A DNA stretch of 64,000 nt from Aldehydirespirator sp965221605 (GTDB taxonomy: Bacteria; Actinomycetota; Acidimicrobiia; Acidimicrobiales; Aldehydirespiratoraceae): assembly GCA_965221605.1 (NCBI GenBank), contig CBDCSK010000014.1, positions 372,001 to 436,000 on the forward strand. The letters are read 5' to 3'. The notes below the pieces were generated by a model. The model was not told the DNA's origin and did no database searches. It was given only the letters and a program-made list of their open reading frames with translations. The position numbers were made by a program, and so were the translations under genes. The number at the start of each line of letters is the position of its first letter. Within the stretch, counting starts at the first letter, position 1. Below, piece after piece: positions 19,916 through 28,869 of the stretch.

Positions 19916-22105
19916 ATGGGGTACGGTCACGGTGTGCGGCGACGGGGACCGGCGCTAGCAGCGGTGGCGCTGTGCGCTCTGGTGCTGATGGTGGCGGCGT
20001 GCGGGGACGGCGCCGGCGAGGCGGCTGACTCGGCAGCCGAGGAGGACGCGTCGGGCGAGTTCGCGGGGACGATCCGGCTGGGGGCGGCGCTGAGCGCGAC
20101 CGGCAGGTACTCGGTGGAGGGCAGCGACGCCCGGCAGGGATACGACACCTGGCTGAGCTGGGTGAACGAGATCCATGGCGGCATCCGGGTGGGCGGTCAG
20201 CGCTTCCGGGCCGAGATCGTCTACTACGACGACGAGTCCGACGCCGACACGGCCGGCAACCTCACCCAGCGCCTCATCGACGAGGACCGGGTCGACTTCC
20301 TGCTCGGGCCCTACTCGAGCGGCCTGACCACCGGCGCCAGCGCCATCGCCGAGGCCAACGACGTGCTGATGGTCGAAGGCACCGGCGCGGCCGACAACCT
20401 CTTCGAGCGGGGCTTCCAGAACTTGTTCGCGGTGTCCACCATCGGCAGCGACTACACCCGCTCGGGTATCGAGGCCCTCGCGGCCCGCGGCGCCCGAACC
20501 GCGGTGATCGCCTACGAGGACACCGCTTTCGCGACCGCGGTGGCCGACGGCGCCGCCCGCCATCTGGAGGCCAACGGCATCGAGGTGCTGGCCGTCGAGA
20601 GCTACCCCAAGGACATCCAGGACACCTCCGCCATCATGACGAAGTTCCGGGACCTCGACCCCGACCTGTTCATCGGCGGGGGCCACTACAACGATGCGGT
20701 CCTGTTCGTGACCTCGGCCAAGGAGCTCGGCTTCGAGCCTGCCGGCATGCTGCTGACCGTCGGGCCGTCCAACCCCAAGCTCGCCGCAGAGCTGGGCGAC
20801 GACGTCGAGGGCGTGCTCGGCCCGACCCAGTGGGAGCCGTCGATGGCCTACCAAGGCCCCTACTTCGGCAGCGCGGCCGACTACGCCCGCTACTACGAGG
20901 GCCTGTGGGGCGAGCCGCCGGTGTACCAGGCAGCCGCCGCCACCGCGGCCGCGCTGACGCTGCACCTCGCCATCGAGGCGGCCGGCTCCACCGACACCGC
21001 AGCGGTGCGCGCCGCGCTGCGGGAGCTGTCGGCCGACACCTTCTACGGCCCGATCAGCTTCGACGAGCGGGGCGTCAACACGGCCAAGCCGATGGGAATG
21101 GTCCAGATCCTCGACGGCGACATCATGGTGGTGGCTCCCGACGCGGCGGCCACAACCGAGCTGCGGTACCCGCTGGGCTCCGGCGCCGGGCCGGGGGCGC
21201 GGTCGTCGGGGCTCGGCCTGCTGCCGCAGGCCGTCGTCAACGGTGTCGCCCTCGGCGGCATGTACGCGGTGCTGGTGCTGGGCTTCTCGGTGATCTGGGG
21301 GGTGATGGGCATCATCAACTTCGCTCACGGCGAGTTCGTGATGGTCGGCGCCTATCTGGCCTGGCTGGCCGGCCATGTGTGGGGCATCGACCCGTTCCTG
21401 GCGGTGCCGGCGGTGTTCGTGGCGATGGCCGTGCTGGGCTGGGTCGTTCACCGGGGGCTGGTCGAGCACATCCTGGACCGGCCCCACCTGGTGTCGCTGC
21501 TGGTGATGTTCGGTGTGTCCATCGTGGTGCAGAACATGCTGAAGCTGGCCTTCTCGGCCGATTTCCGGCGGGCGCACACCGCTCTCGACGGCAGCTGGAG
21601 GGTGGCCGACTCGGTGACCGTGCCGGTCACCAGGTTCTGGATCCTGGTGGTCGGGCTCGGCGTGCTGGGTGCTCTCAGCCTGGGGCTGTCGCACACCCGC
21701 CTCGGCAAGGGCATCCGGGCCGCGGCCCAGAACCGGGAGGCGGCCCGGATCGTGGGAATCGACGTGTCGAAGGTGTACCTGATCACGTTCGCGGTGTGCA
21801 TCGGCATCACCGGCGCGGCAGGGGCGCTGGTGAGCCCGGTCCTGGCCATCCAGCCGTTCCAGGGCATCCCGCTGACCCTCAAGGCGTTCGCCATCACCGC
21901 CATGGCCGGCCTGGGATCGATCCGGGGTGCGCTGGGCGGGGCGATGGTGCTGGGGCTCGTCGAGGCGGGCCTGGCGGTCTACGTGTCCGGCGTGGGCACC
22001 AACCTGGCCGTGGTGGCGTCGTTCGTCATTCTGGTGGCTGCGCTGGTGCTCAGGCCCCAGGGCCTGTTCGGCGGCCTCAGGCCGGTGGACGCGACGGCGA
22101 CATGA
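19916..22105 (+). CDS. Fused substrate-binding lipoprotein and permease (LivK-LivH) of a branched-chain-type ABC importer
   Basis: This protein of about 729 residues starts at ATG 19916. A lipoprotein signal (LAAVALCALVLMVAAC) ends in a lipobox Cys. A Peripla_BP_6 domain follows to about residue 410 (GAALSATGRYSVEGSDARQGYD, TIGSDYTRSGIEAL, GGGHYNDAVLFVTSAKELG). A short linker leads into a complete LivH permease (VNGVALGGMYAVLVLGFSVIWGVMGIINFAHGEFVMVGAYLAW) with the EAA-like RAAAQNREAARIVGID. Binding protein and permease are normally separate. Here the receptor is covalently tied to the channel, and the frame is continuous with no stop between the modules. The stop overlaps the next ATG (ATGA). 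Confidence 0.92.
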   Translation: MGYGHGVRRRGPALAAVALCALVLMVAACGDGAGEAADSAAEEDASGEFAGTIRLGAALSATGRYSVEGSDARQGYDTWLSWVNEIHGGIRVGGQRFRAEIVYYDDESDADTAGNLTQRLIDEDRVDFLLGPYSSGLTTGASAIAEANDVLMVEGTGAADNLFERGFQNLFAVSTIGSDYTRSGIEALAARGARTAVIAYEDTAFATAVADGAARHLEANGIEVLAVESYPKDIQDTSAIMTKFRDLDPDLFIGGGHYNDAVLFVTSAKELGFEPAGMLLTVGPSNPKLAAELGDDVEGVLGPTQWEPSMAYQGPYFGSAADYARYYEGLWGEPPVYQAAAATAAALTLHLAIEAAGSTDTAAVRAALRELSADTFYGPISFDERGVNTAKPMGMVQILDGDIMVVAPDAAATTELRYPLGSGAGPGARSSGLGLLPQAVVNGVALGGMYAVLVLGFSVIWGVMGIINFAHGEFVMVGAYLAWLAGHVWGIDPFLAVPAVFVAMAVLGWVVHRGLVEHILDRPHLVSLLVMFGVSIVVQNMLKLAFSADFRRAHTALDGSWRVADSVTVPVTRFWILVVGLGVLGALSLGLSHTRLGKGIRAAAQNREAARIVGIDVSKVYLITFAVCIGITGAAGALVSPVLAIQPFQGIPLTLKAFAITAMAGLGSIRGALGGAMVLGLVEAGLAVYVSGVGTNLAVVASFVILVAALVLRPQGLFGGLRPVDATAT

Positions 22106-24267
22106 GCGGCCGGGGACCAGGCGACGGCCCGCGAACGCGGCGACGGGATGAGCGGCCGCGCCGCGACGGCGGCTACCCGTCTCGGGCCGGTGGACGCCTC
22201 GACGTAACCAGGGTGCACGACTGGCTGGCCCGGGGCCCGGGTCGGATCGCGGTCCGGGCGGGCGGCGCGGCCATCCTGGCCTGGCTGATCGCGCTGCCAC
22301 TGACGGGGGCGAGCGGCTCGACGCTGTTCACCATGACGCTGATGTTCACCAGCGTCGCGGTGGCCACCAACTGGAACCTCACCGGCGGGTTCACCGGATA
22401 CATCGACTTCGGCCACGCGGCGTGGTTCGGCATCGGCGCCTACGTCACCGCCATCCTGATGTCGGTGCAGGCCGGCGCGGCGGGCATCGGCTGGCCCCCG
22501 ATCCCGGCCGTCGCGGCCGGCTCGCTGGTGTCGGGGCTGCTCGCCGCGCTGATCGGGCGGGCCACCATGCGGCTGAAGGGGCCATACTTCTCCATCGCCA
22601 TGCTGGGCACGTTCGTGGCCGTCCGCGAGATCGTGCGCATCTGGGGCGGCCTCACCGGCGGAGGCGTGGGCCTGACACTGCCTCCCTACCTCAACCGGGC
22701 GCTGTTCTACTACGTGGAGCTGGCGGCGGTCATCGGCCTGGTGGCGCTGGTCTGGCGGCTGCGGCGAACCCGCTTGGGGGCCGCGCTGGTGGCCATCCGC
22801 GAGGACGAGCTGGGCGCGGAGACGAGGGGCATCGCCACCACCCGGCTGAAGGTGGCGGTCTTCGGTTTCGCGGGGGGCTCCACCGGACTGTTCGGGGGCC
22901 TTTGGGCATACCAGAACACGTTCGTCGACCCCGACATCGCCTTCACCGAGGTCCGGACGCTGGACGCTGCCCTGGGCGCCCTGCTCGGAGGGCTCGGAAC
23001 GGTGGCCGGGCCGGTGCTGGGCGCCGTGTCGCTGCACTGGCTGCGCGAGGCCCTCTGGGCGCACCTGCTCGACTACCACCTGGTCGCGCAGGGCGTGCTG
23101 CTGATCCTGATCGTGCTGCTGGTGCCCCGTGGCATTGTGGGCGCGTTCGGAGCCGATCGGGCGACATCGTTGCTGAGGCTCTGGCACCGACCGTCGGCGG
23201 ACCCTTCCGATCCCGCCGCCAGCGACCGCGACGACTCTGACGGCGGGACCGGCGACCGCGACGACTCTGACCACGGCGCAGGCGACCGCGACGAACCCGG
23301 CCGCGGCCACCCGTCCGACCGAGACGAGCCCGCGGGCGACCCGTCCGACCGGGACGCCGAGGACCGCGCCCTTGCCGGCCTCGACATCCCGTCTGCAGGT
23401 TGGGCCCACGAACGGGTCGACGGCGCGGGTGCCGCCCTCACCGGCCGCGGGATCGTGAAGCGATTCGGGGGCCTCACCGCCGTCGACGGCGTCGACATCG
23501 AGGTCGCCCCGGGCGAGGTGGTGGGCCTGATCGGCCCCAACGGAAGCGGCAAGACCACGCTGTTCGACTGCCTGAGCCGGGTTTCGAGAATGGACGGGGG
23601 CGCCATCCGCCTCAACGGTGCCGACATTTCGCGGCTGCCGCCGCATCGGGTGGCCCGGCTGGGGGTGTCGAGGACGTTCCAGATCATCCGGGTGTACCGC
23701 GACCTGACGGTGCGCGAGAACCTGGAGTTGAGCATCCAGTGGGACCGCATCGGCCTTCGGGGCCTGTTGGGCCGCACCGACGCCGCCACCCGGAGCAAGG
23801 CCGACGCGCTCATGGAGTTCCTGCTGCTGGCGCCGTTGCACGACGACCGGGCCGGGATCCTGTCGGGGGGCCAGCGCCGCCTGCTGGAGATCGGCATGGC
23901 GCTGATGAGCGACCCTAGGCTGGTCCTGCTCGATGAGGCCACGTCGGGCGTCAATCCTGTGCTCATCGAGCAGATCAAGCAGCGTCTGGCCGCCGTCAAC
24001 TCCCGCTACGGCGTGTCGCTGTTGCTGGTGGAGCACAACGTGCAGTTCGTTGCCGACCTCTGCAGCCGCGTGGTGGTGCTCGACGGCGGGCGCAAGCTCG
24101 CGGAGGGCACGCCCCGCCAGGTGATGGAGGATCCGGCCGTGATCGAGGCCTACTTCGGGGCCGACTCCGGGCGGGGCCGGTCCGACGGCGACGGCGACGG
24201 CCCGCGCGACCCGACCGGCGGTCTCAGCAACCCGGCCGGCGGCCAAGCCGGCGGTCAGAGCCCATGA
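22102..24267 (+). CDS. Fused permease and ATPase (LivM-LivG) of the same ABC importer
   Basis: This 721-residue protein starts at ATG 22102, which overlaps the previous stop. A basic N terminus precedes a LivM permease (residues about 55-350: VAVATNWNLTGGFTGYIDFGHAAWFGIGAYV, VAIREDELGAETRGI). A charged, Asp/Arg-rich repetitive linker of about 75 residues comes next. The LivG ATPase follows, with Walker A GPNGSGKTT, signature LSGGQRRLLEIG, Walker B LVLLDEATSGVNP and H-loop LLVEHNVQFV. LivM-LivG fusions are known. With the neighbouring LivK-LivH fusion the whole importer needs only three chains. Confidence 0.93.
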   Translation: MSGRGPGDGPRTRRRDERPRRDGGYPSRAGGRLDVTRVHDWLARGPGRIAVRAGGAAILAWLIALPLTGASGSTLFTMTLMFTSVAVATNWNLTGGFTGYIDFGHAAWFGIGAYVTAILMSVQAGAAGIGWPPIPAVAAGSLVSGLLAALIGRATMRLKGPYFSIAMLGTFVAVREIVRIWGGLTGGGVGLTLPPYLNRALFYYVELAAVIGLVALVWRLRRTRLGAALVAIREDELGAETRGIATTRLKVAVFGFAGGSTGLFGGLWAYQNTFVDPDIAFTEVRTLDAALGALLGGLGTVAGPVLGAVSLHWLREALWAHLLDYHLVAQGVLLILIVLLVPRGIVGAFGADRATSLLRLWHRPSADPSDPAASDRDDSDGGTGDRDDSDHGAGDRDEPGRGHPSDRDEPAGDPSDRDAEDRALAGLDIPSAGWAHERVDGAGAALTGRGIVKRFGGLTAVDGVDIEVAPGEVVGLIGPNGSGKTTLFDCLSRVSRMDGGAIRLNGADISRLPPHRVARLGVSRTFQIIRVYRDLTVRENLELSIQWDRIGLRGLLGRTDAATRSKADALMEFLLLAPLHDDRAGILSGGQRRLLEIGMALMSDPRLVLLDEATSGVNPVLIEQIKQRLAAVNSRYGVSLLLVEHNVQFVADLCSRVVVLDGGRKLAEGTPRQVMEDPAVIEAYFGADSGRGRSDGDGDGPRDPTGGLSNPAGGQAGGQSP
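23218..23370 (+). repeat. Repetitive acidic linker coding for GDRDDSD/SDRDEP-type units
   Basis: Within the LivM-LivG fusion this stretch repeats a short unit (SDRDDSD, GDRDDSD, GDRDEP, SDRDEP, SDRD) between the membrane and ATPase modules. It is probably a flexible, hydrophilic tether. Slipped-strand change in unit number between strains would be expected. Confidence 0.75.
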
Positions 24268-25016
24268 ACGGCGGCGGTGGCGCGGCCCGGTTGCTGGAGC
24301 TTCGCGGGGTTCGGGCCGGCTATGTCGCGGGCCACGACATCGTCGGCGGCATCGACCTCGAGGTGCGTTCCGGTGAGATCGTCTGCGTGATCGGCCCCAA
24401 CGGAGCGGGCAAGTCGACGGTGTTCAAGGCGGTGTACGGTCTGGTGCCGGTGCGGGCCGGGCAGGTGCTCTGCGAGGGGGCCGACATAACCAACATCGAC
24501 CCGTCGGAGGCGCTGGCGACGGCCGGGATCGCCATTGTGCCGCAGCTTCGCAGCCTGTTCTCGCAGATGACCGTCTACGAGAACCTCGAGCTCGGGATGT
24601 ACCGCTGCACCGACAAGGTCCGGGTGCGCGAGCGGATCAGCTACGTGTGCGACCTGTTCCCGAAGGTGGGCGCGCGGGTCCGCCAGCAGGCCGTGACGAT
24701 GTCCGGCGGAGAGCAGCGGATGCTCGAGATCGGCCGGGCGCTGATGTGGGAGCCTCGCCTGGTGCTGATGGACGAGCCCTCCGCAGGGCTGTCGCCGATC
24801 GTGACCGCGGAGGTGTTCGAGACGGTGCGCCGCCTCAACCGGCAGATCTCCTTGACCGCGCTGATGATCGAGCAGAACGCCCGCCAGGGCCTCGAGACCA
24901 GCCACCGCGGCTATGTGATGGAGCAGGGCCGGATCACCTACCAGGGCCCCGCCGCCGACCTGCTGGCCGACCCGCAGGTCCGGCGAGCATTCCTGGGCGC
25001 CTCCGACCCCAGGTAG
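24264..25016 (+). CDS. livF: ABC transporter ATP-binding protein LivF
   Basis: This 250-residue ATPase starts at ATG 24264, overlapping the preceding stop (ATGA). It has Walker A GPNGAGKST, a Q-loop region (IVPQLRSLFSQMTVYENLELGMY), signature MSGGEQRMLEIGRAL, Walker B LVLMDEPSAGLSP, and the LivF-typical MIEQNARQGLETSHRGYVME. It pairs with the LivG module of the fused protein to power import of amino acids or short-chain carboxylates. It is the last gene of the three-gene operon. Confidence 0.94.
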   Translation: MNGGGGAARLLELRGVRAGYVAGHDIVGGIDLEVRSGEIVCVIGPNGAGKSTVFKAVYGLVPVRAGQVLCEGADITNIDPSEALATAGIAIVPQLRSLFSQMTVYENLELGMYRCTDKVRVRERISYVCDLFPKVGARVRQQAVTMSGGEQRMLEIGRALMWEPRLVLMDEPSAGLSPIVTAEVFETVRRLNRQISLTALMIEQNARQGLETSHRGYVMEQGRITYQGPAADLLADPQVRRAFLGASDPR

Positions 25017-25101
25017 GTCCCCTCCCCCGACGCGACCGCCGACCTGAATCGTCCCCGAGAACATAGTGGCGCATCGCCCGATCCGGGGTGGCTCTGACTG
25101 C

Positions 25102-25164
25102 GTTTGCTTTCTTTGCGATGTGGTCGTACTGCCTGTTTGCATCTTTTGCAGAATGGTCGTACTG
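25102..25164 (+). repeat. Tandem imperfect 30-bp direct repeats, probable operator
   Basis: Two 30-bp copies (25102-25131 and 25135-25164) match at 23 of 30 positions. Both share GTTTGC at the left end and TGGTCGTACTG at the right end, separated by 3 bp. They end 36 bp before the ATG of the ATPase gene. A head-to-tail regulatory site for that gene is the simplest reading. Confidence 0.6.
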
Positions 25165-25200
25165 GGTGGGTAGGCTGGCCGGAAAGACCGCGAGGTCGCC

Positions 25201-26505
25201 ATGCCGCACCCCAATCCATTCCGACCGACCTTCGGGCGTCCACCGCACACCCTCGCGGGCCGCGACGACGCCATCGGGCGCTTCCGTGCGGCCATGTCGG
25301 TCGGCCCGAACCATCCCGACCACTCGATGCTGCTCACCGGACCGCGGGGCTCGGGCAAGACCGTGCTGCTCGCGGCCATGCGGGATATCGCCGAGCAGCA
25401 CGGCCTCACCACGGTCAGGGTCACGGCCAAGCCGGAGCCGACGTTCGCCGACGCCCTCGTCGAACAGATGGCGTCGTCCGCCGAGTCCGGAGGCCGCCGT
25501 CTCTCATCGGCACAGATCAGCGTTCTCGGCAGCGGCGTGGGCGTATCCTTCGACCTTCCCGGGTCCGGGGAACTGTCAGTCCACACGCGGATGCTCGTCG
25601 CCATGGAGCGCCTCGGCGGCCGAGCGCCGCGCGGTTCCACGGGCGCCCTCATCACGATCGACGAACTCCACAACGCCAACATCGCCGCCCTGCGGGAATT
25701 CGCGCACGCCCTTCAGGATGTGGCCAAGATAGACGGCAAGCCGGTGATGTTCGTGGGCGCAGGACTCCCATCCATGGAGGAGACAGCCCTGGCCGACCCC
25801 GGCATGACCTTCTTCCAACGCATCGCCAGAACCCAGCTCGATCCGCTGACCCCCCTGGAGATCGCCGATGCGCTGAAGACGCCCATCGAGGCGGCGGGCG
25901 GCACCATCGACGAGGCAGCCCTCGCGGACGCTGCCGCGGCCACTTCCGGCTACCCGTTCATGGTGCAACTGGTCGGATACCACTCATGGCACCACTGCGC
26001 CGATCCCAGCCGAACGATCACGCGCGACGACGTTCGGGCCGGCACGGCCGCCGCAACCAAAGACATGGAGATTCAAGTCTTCGCCCCCATCGTTCGCGAC
26101 CTCTCACCCACAGACCGGATGGTGCTCACCGCGATGAGCGCATTCCAGGGCCCCGAGATCAGGCTCAGGGACCTGCCACGGGTAGCGGGCAAGCCGTCGA
26201 ACTATCTCAGTGTCTACGTGGAACGCCTCGTCGCGGCCGGAGTGGTCCACCGGCCCTCGCGGGGACGGCTGCGATTCGTGCACCCAACCATGCGGGACTG
26301 GCTCCGACGACAGCAGGCCGCCGGCGGATCGACGGCGTACAACGCCCCAGCCGTGACGACCATGACCGTCAAGGAGCGCATCATCGCAGCCAGCCACACC
26401 GATGCTGGGTCCACCCATGCGGACATCGCGGCCCGCCTCGGCACCAGCGCCGACTACGTGGGGCGCGTGCGCCGCGCCGCCGCGTCTTCGCCGGGCCCAG
26501 CCTGA
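25201..26505 (+). CDS. AAA/STAND-type ATPase with C-terminal winged helix (archaeal ATPase family)
   Basis: This 434-residue protein has an N-terminal FGRPPHTLAGRDDAIGRFRAA motif. Walker A is LLTGPRGSGKTVLL near residue 50, Walker B is ALITIDELHNA near residue 150, and a sensor-like FVGAGLPSM follows. The C terminus has winged-helix features (RDLPRVAGKPSNYLSVYVERLVAAGVVHR), and a final helix-turn-helix-like tail contains ADIAARLGTSADYVGRVRR. Such proteins are common in actinobacterial accessory DNA and lack a settled function. It stands alone behind tandem repeats, so autoregulation by its own HTH is plausible. Confidence 0.8.
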   Translation: MPHPNPFRPTFGRPPHTLAGRDDAIGRFRAAMSVGPNHPDHSMLLTGPRGSGKTVLLAAMRDIAEQHGLTTVRVTAKPEPTFADALVEQMASSAESGGRRLSSAQISVLGSGVGVSFDLPGSGELSVHTRMLVAMERLGGRAPRGSTGALITIDELHNANIAALREFAHALQDVAKIDGKPVMFVGAGLPSMEETALADPGMTFFQRIARTQLDPLTPLEIADALKTPIEAAGGTIDEAALADAAAATSGYPFMVQLVGYHSWHHCADPSRTITRDDVRAGTAAATKDMEIQVFAPIVRDLSPTDRMVLTAMSAFQGPEIRLRDLPRVAGKPSNYLSVYVERLVAAGVVHRPSRGRLRFVHPTMRDWLRRQQAAGGSTAYNAPAVTTMTVKERIIAASHTDAGSTHADIAARLGTSADYVGRVRRAAASSPGPA

Positions 26506-26737
26506 CGGCACCGCCAACCGACCTCCACACAGCGGATAGGGACGCGAGGTGGCGGCCGAAACTCTCGCACCTGGAGCGAGCGCGAATAGGTGACACGCTC
26601 TAGCGTCGCGAGGGGTTGTTTCCCGCTCTTGTTCGCTGCGCTCACGGGCCGCCCAGATCCAAGGAGCAGCGCCCACGGCCTCGCGCCGTATGAGCCGCAT
26701 TGCTCCGCCTATTCGCTCGGCCTCTTGCCCGCTCGGC

Positions 26738-27649
26738 CTATTGGCCGAGGACTGAAGATATAGCTCGGGGAATGGAGCGGGGGCCGGCGATCGCCGCGAA
26801 CCGGGCGCCCGCGGCGGCCGCGAAGGCCTCGGCATCGGCGGCGTCGCCGGCGGGTGCGATCACGCACAGTTCGTCGAGGCGGCGGGCGGCGGTCACCGGA
26901 TCGCCCCCCGCAGTGGCCCGGCAGTCCGACAGCAGCACCGCCACCCGGCGGCGGGCCGTGCAGCGGGCCAACTGGGCCCGGGCCGCGTCCAGCGCAGCCG
27001 CGAGGTCGGTGGTGCCGTAGCCGCGCAGTCGCAGCACGTCGTCGACCACCGCCAGCGCCGGACGGTCGCGGTCGGCTGACTTGATGGCCACCACCCGGTC
27101 GCCGAAGGCGAGCGCCGACCACTGCTGGGGCGCTCGCATGGCGCAGGACGCCGCGGCCACCGCGGCCGCGGCCAGCCTCGGCCCGCCCATCGATCCCGAC
27201 CGGTCCACGATCAGGCTGATGGCGGTGGCGGGACGCTGCCAGCGCTGCACCCACAACTCGTCGAGCCGGACCGGGCGGCCCGCGGCCCTGCTCTCGATGA
27301 GGCCGTCGAGGCTGCGGTCGATGTCGACATCGCCCGAGCAGCGGTCGGCCCTTCCGGCCTCCAGACGGCCGACGCCGCCGGCCGAGGCCGCTCCGGCCCG
27401 GGCCAGGTCGAGCGCCAGGCGGCCCGCCAGCCGGGCGGCCAGCGCGGCCATCCTGCGGTCGGCGGCTGCGGCCATGTCGGCCAGCAGCGCCAGGGTCTGG
27501 TCGGGGTCGGCCGAGGCCTGCGCGGTCACCTCGGTCGCATCCAGGGTTCCGGTCTCGGGGCTTAGCAGCCGGAAGCCGGGCTGGCCCTCGTAGTGGCCTC
27601 GGGGCGTGGGGCGCACCCGCTCGGCGTCCAGCGCCTCGCGGGCCCGCAA
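26738..27649 (-). CDS. VWA-domain protein (BchD/ChlD-like)
   Basis: This protein of about 303 residues has a C-terminal von Willebrand A fold with the MIDAS motif DRSGSMGGPRL near residue 160. A later GYGTTDLAAALDAARAQ supplies the MIDAS Thr. The gene follows the MoxR ATPase by a few bases, the standard pairing for MoxR-VWA chaperone systems that mature or insert cofactors into target proteins. The start is uncertain. No ATG or GTG precedes the conserved region, so a TTG at 27649 just behind AGAAGGG is proposed. Upstream codons overlap moxR and are Arg-rich nonsense. Confidence 0.75.
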   Translation of the reverse strand: MRAREALDAERVRPTPRGHYEGQPGFRLLSPETGTLDATEVTAQASADPDQTLALLADMAAAADRRMAALAARLAGRLALDLARAGAASAGGVGRLEAGRADRCSGDVDIDRSLDGLIESRAAGRPVRLDELWVQRWQRPATAISLIVDRSGSMGGPRLAAAAVAAASCAMRAPQQWSALAFGDRVVAIKSADRDRPALAVVDDVLRLRGYGTTDLAAALDAARAQLARCTARRRVAVLLSDCRATAGGDPVTAARRLDELCVIAPAGDAADAEAFAAAAGARFAAIAGPRSIPRAISSVLGQ

Positions 27650-27660
27650 CCCTTCTAGGA

Positions 27661-28560
27661 CTAGTCCTGAGGGCTGGTCGCCCCGCCGGGGGCCGACGCT
27701 TTTCCCGCGGCCGGCACCAACGGTTCGGCGGGCGGGTCGGTGCTGTCCCGCTCGGCGGCGAGCACCTCTTCCCACAGCTCGCGGACGATGGCCTCGGGTG
27801 TACGGTCGCCCCCCTCGTGGAGCCGGATCCGGCCGGTGAGCGCCATCAGGGCGGCGTCGAGCCCCACTCCGGGATCGTCGAGCGGCCGGCCTCGCAGCCC
27901 GCACAGGCGCGCGGCCACATCGCACAGGTCCATGGCCCCCCGCACCGACGACCCCATCCGCACGTCCCGGTGGGTGCGGGTGGCCCGGGTGACCGCCACG
28001 GCCCGGGCCACGGTGCGGGTGGCCGCCGGGCTGCCGGTGGGCAGACCCTGAGCCCGCGACTCGACGATCTCACGCTCGTCGCGCTCGTCCTGGTAGCCCA
28101 TGGAAAGGTGGCAGATGCGGTCGTAGACCGCGCTGGACAGCCGCGACGTTCCGACGGTGTCGTAGGGGTTCATGGCGGCCACCAGGCGGAACTCCTCGGC
28201 GGCTGCGACCCGGCCAACCCTGGGAAGGTGGAGCTCACCCTCCGACATGACCCCGATGAGAAGGTTGACCGTCTCCTCGGGCACCCGGTTGAGCTCCTCC
28301 ACGTACAGCAGCGCGCCGTCCTGCATGGCTCGCAGGAGCGGGCCGGGCACGAAGGCGTCGCCGGTGTAGCCCTCCGCGAGCACCCGGGCCGGGTCGAACT
28401 GGCCCGCGAGCCGGGCCGGGGTCAGCTCGGCGTTGCCCTCGACGGTGACCAGCGGGACGTCCAGCGCCGCGGCCAGGGCCCGCAGAACAGTCGTCTTGCC
28501 GGTGCCCGGCGGACCCTCAAGCAGCAGGTGGCGTCCCGCACCGACCGCGGCCACCACCAA
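27661..28560 (-). CDS. MoxR-family AAA ATPase
   Basis: The frame of about 299 residues contains Walker A EGPPGTGKTTVL near residue 15, Walker B LLYVEELNRVPEETVNLL near residue 90, and sensor 1 FRLVAAMNPYD. Arg-finger-type sequence follows in the lid. Relatives have 15-20 residues before the Walker A block beginning with a W-x-VEL motif. Here that motif (WEVELVVAAV) is present in frame but preceded only by TTG/GTG or a rare CTG (28590) and then a stop, so the 5' end may be damaged. It pairs with the downstream VWA protein. Confidence 0.82.
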   Translation of the reverse strand: MVVAAVGAGRHLLLEGPPGTGKTTVLRALAAALDVPLVTVEGNAELTPARLAGQFDPARVLAEGYTGDAFVPGPLLRAMQDGALLYVEELNRVPEETVNLLIGVMSEGELHLPRVGRVAAAEEFRLVAAMNPYDTVGTSRLSSAVYDRICHLSMGYQDERDEREIVESRAQGLPTGSPAATRTVARAVAVTRATRTHRDVRMGSSVRGAMDLCDVAARLCGLRGRPLDDPGVGLDAALMALTGRIRLHEGGDRTPEAIVRELWEEVLAAERDSTDPPAEPLVPAAGKASAPGGATSPQD

Positions 28561-28634
28561 CTCGACCTCCCACCGGCGCCCCCACCACAGAGGCGGCGAC
28601 GCTGTCGACTAGGTGGGCGTCATGGGCCGGGCCG

Positions 28635-28721
28635 CTAGTCGAAGACAATGACACCTCTCATGTTGCGGCCCTCTCGCAGACCGGCGTTGGCCTCTCGCAG
28701 CACGGCTTCTCTCGTCTTCAC
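28635..28721 (-). pseudogene. Deletion scar of a Zn-dependent alcohol dehydrogenase gene (28 codons left)
   Basis: A GTG at 28721, preceded by a perfect GGGAGG, starts the peptide MKTREAVLREAN, which matches the N terminus of class III-like alcohol dehydrogenases. It runs in frame straight into AGLREGRNMRGVIVFD and a stop, which matches their C terminus. The roughly 340 residues between are gone. The reading frame and ribosome site are intact, so a 28-residue peptide could still be made. It lies just upstream of moxR on the same strand. Confidence 0.65.
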
Positions 28722-28869
28722 ACGGCACCTCCCACCTCGACCCGCGACGCTAGCGCGCCCACTCTGGCCACGTGATCCGTGAATTGCCGTGCCGCGGGCC
28801 CGCCGTCGCCCGCCCCGATATGTGACTATGTTCCACTCACGTCGAGGTTCACGGACAAGGAGCGCGGCG

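Noticed and set aside
20830..22101. 424-codon upstream extension of the LivM-LivG fusion
   Set aside because: It overlaps the LivK-LivH gene in another frame and is Gly/Arg-rich nonsense; ATG 22102 with an ATGA overlap is the natural start.
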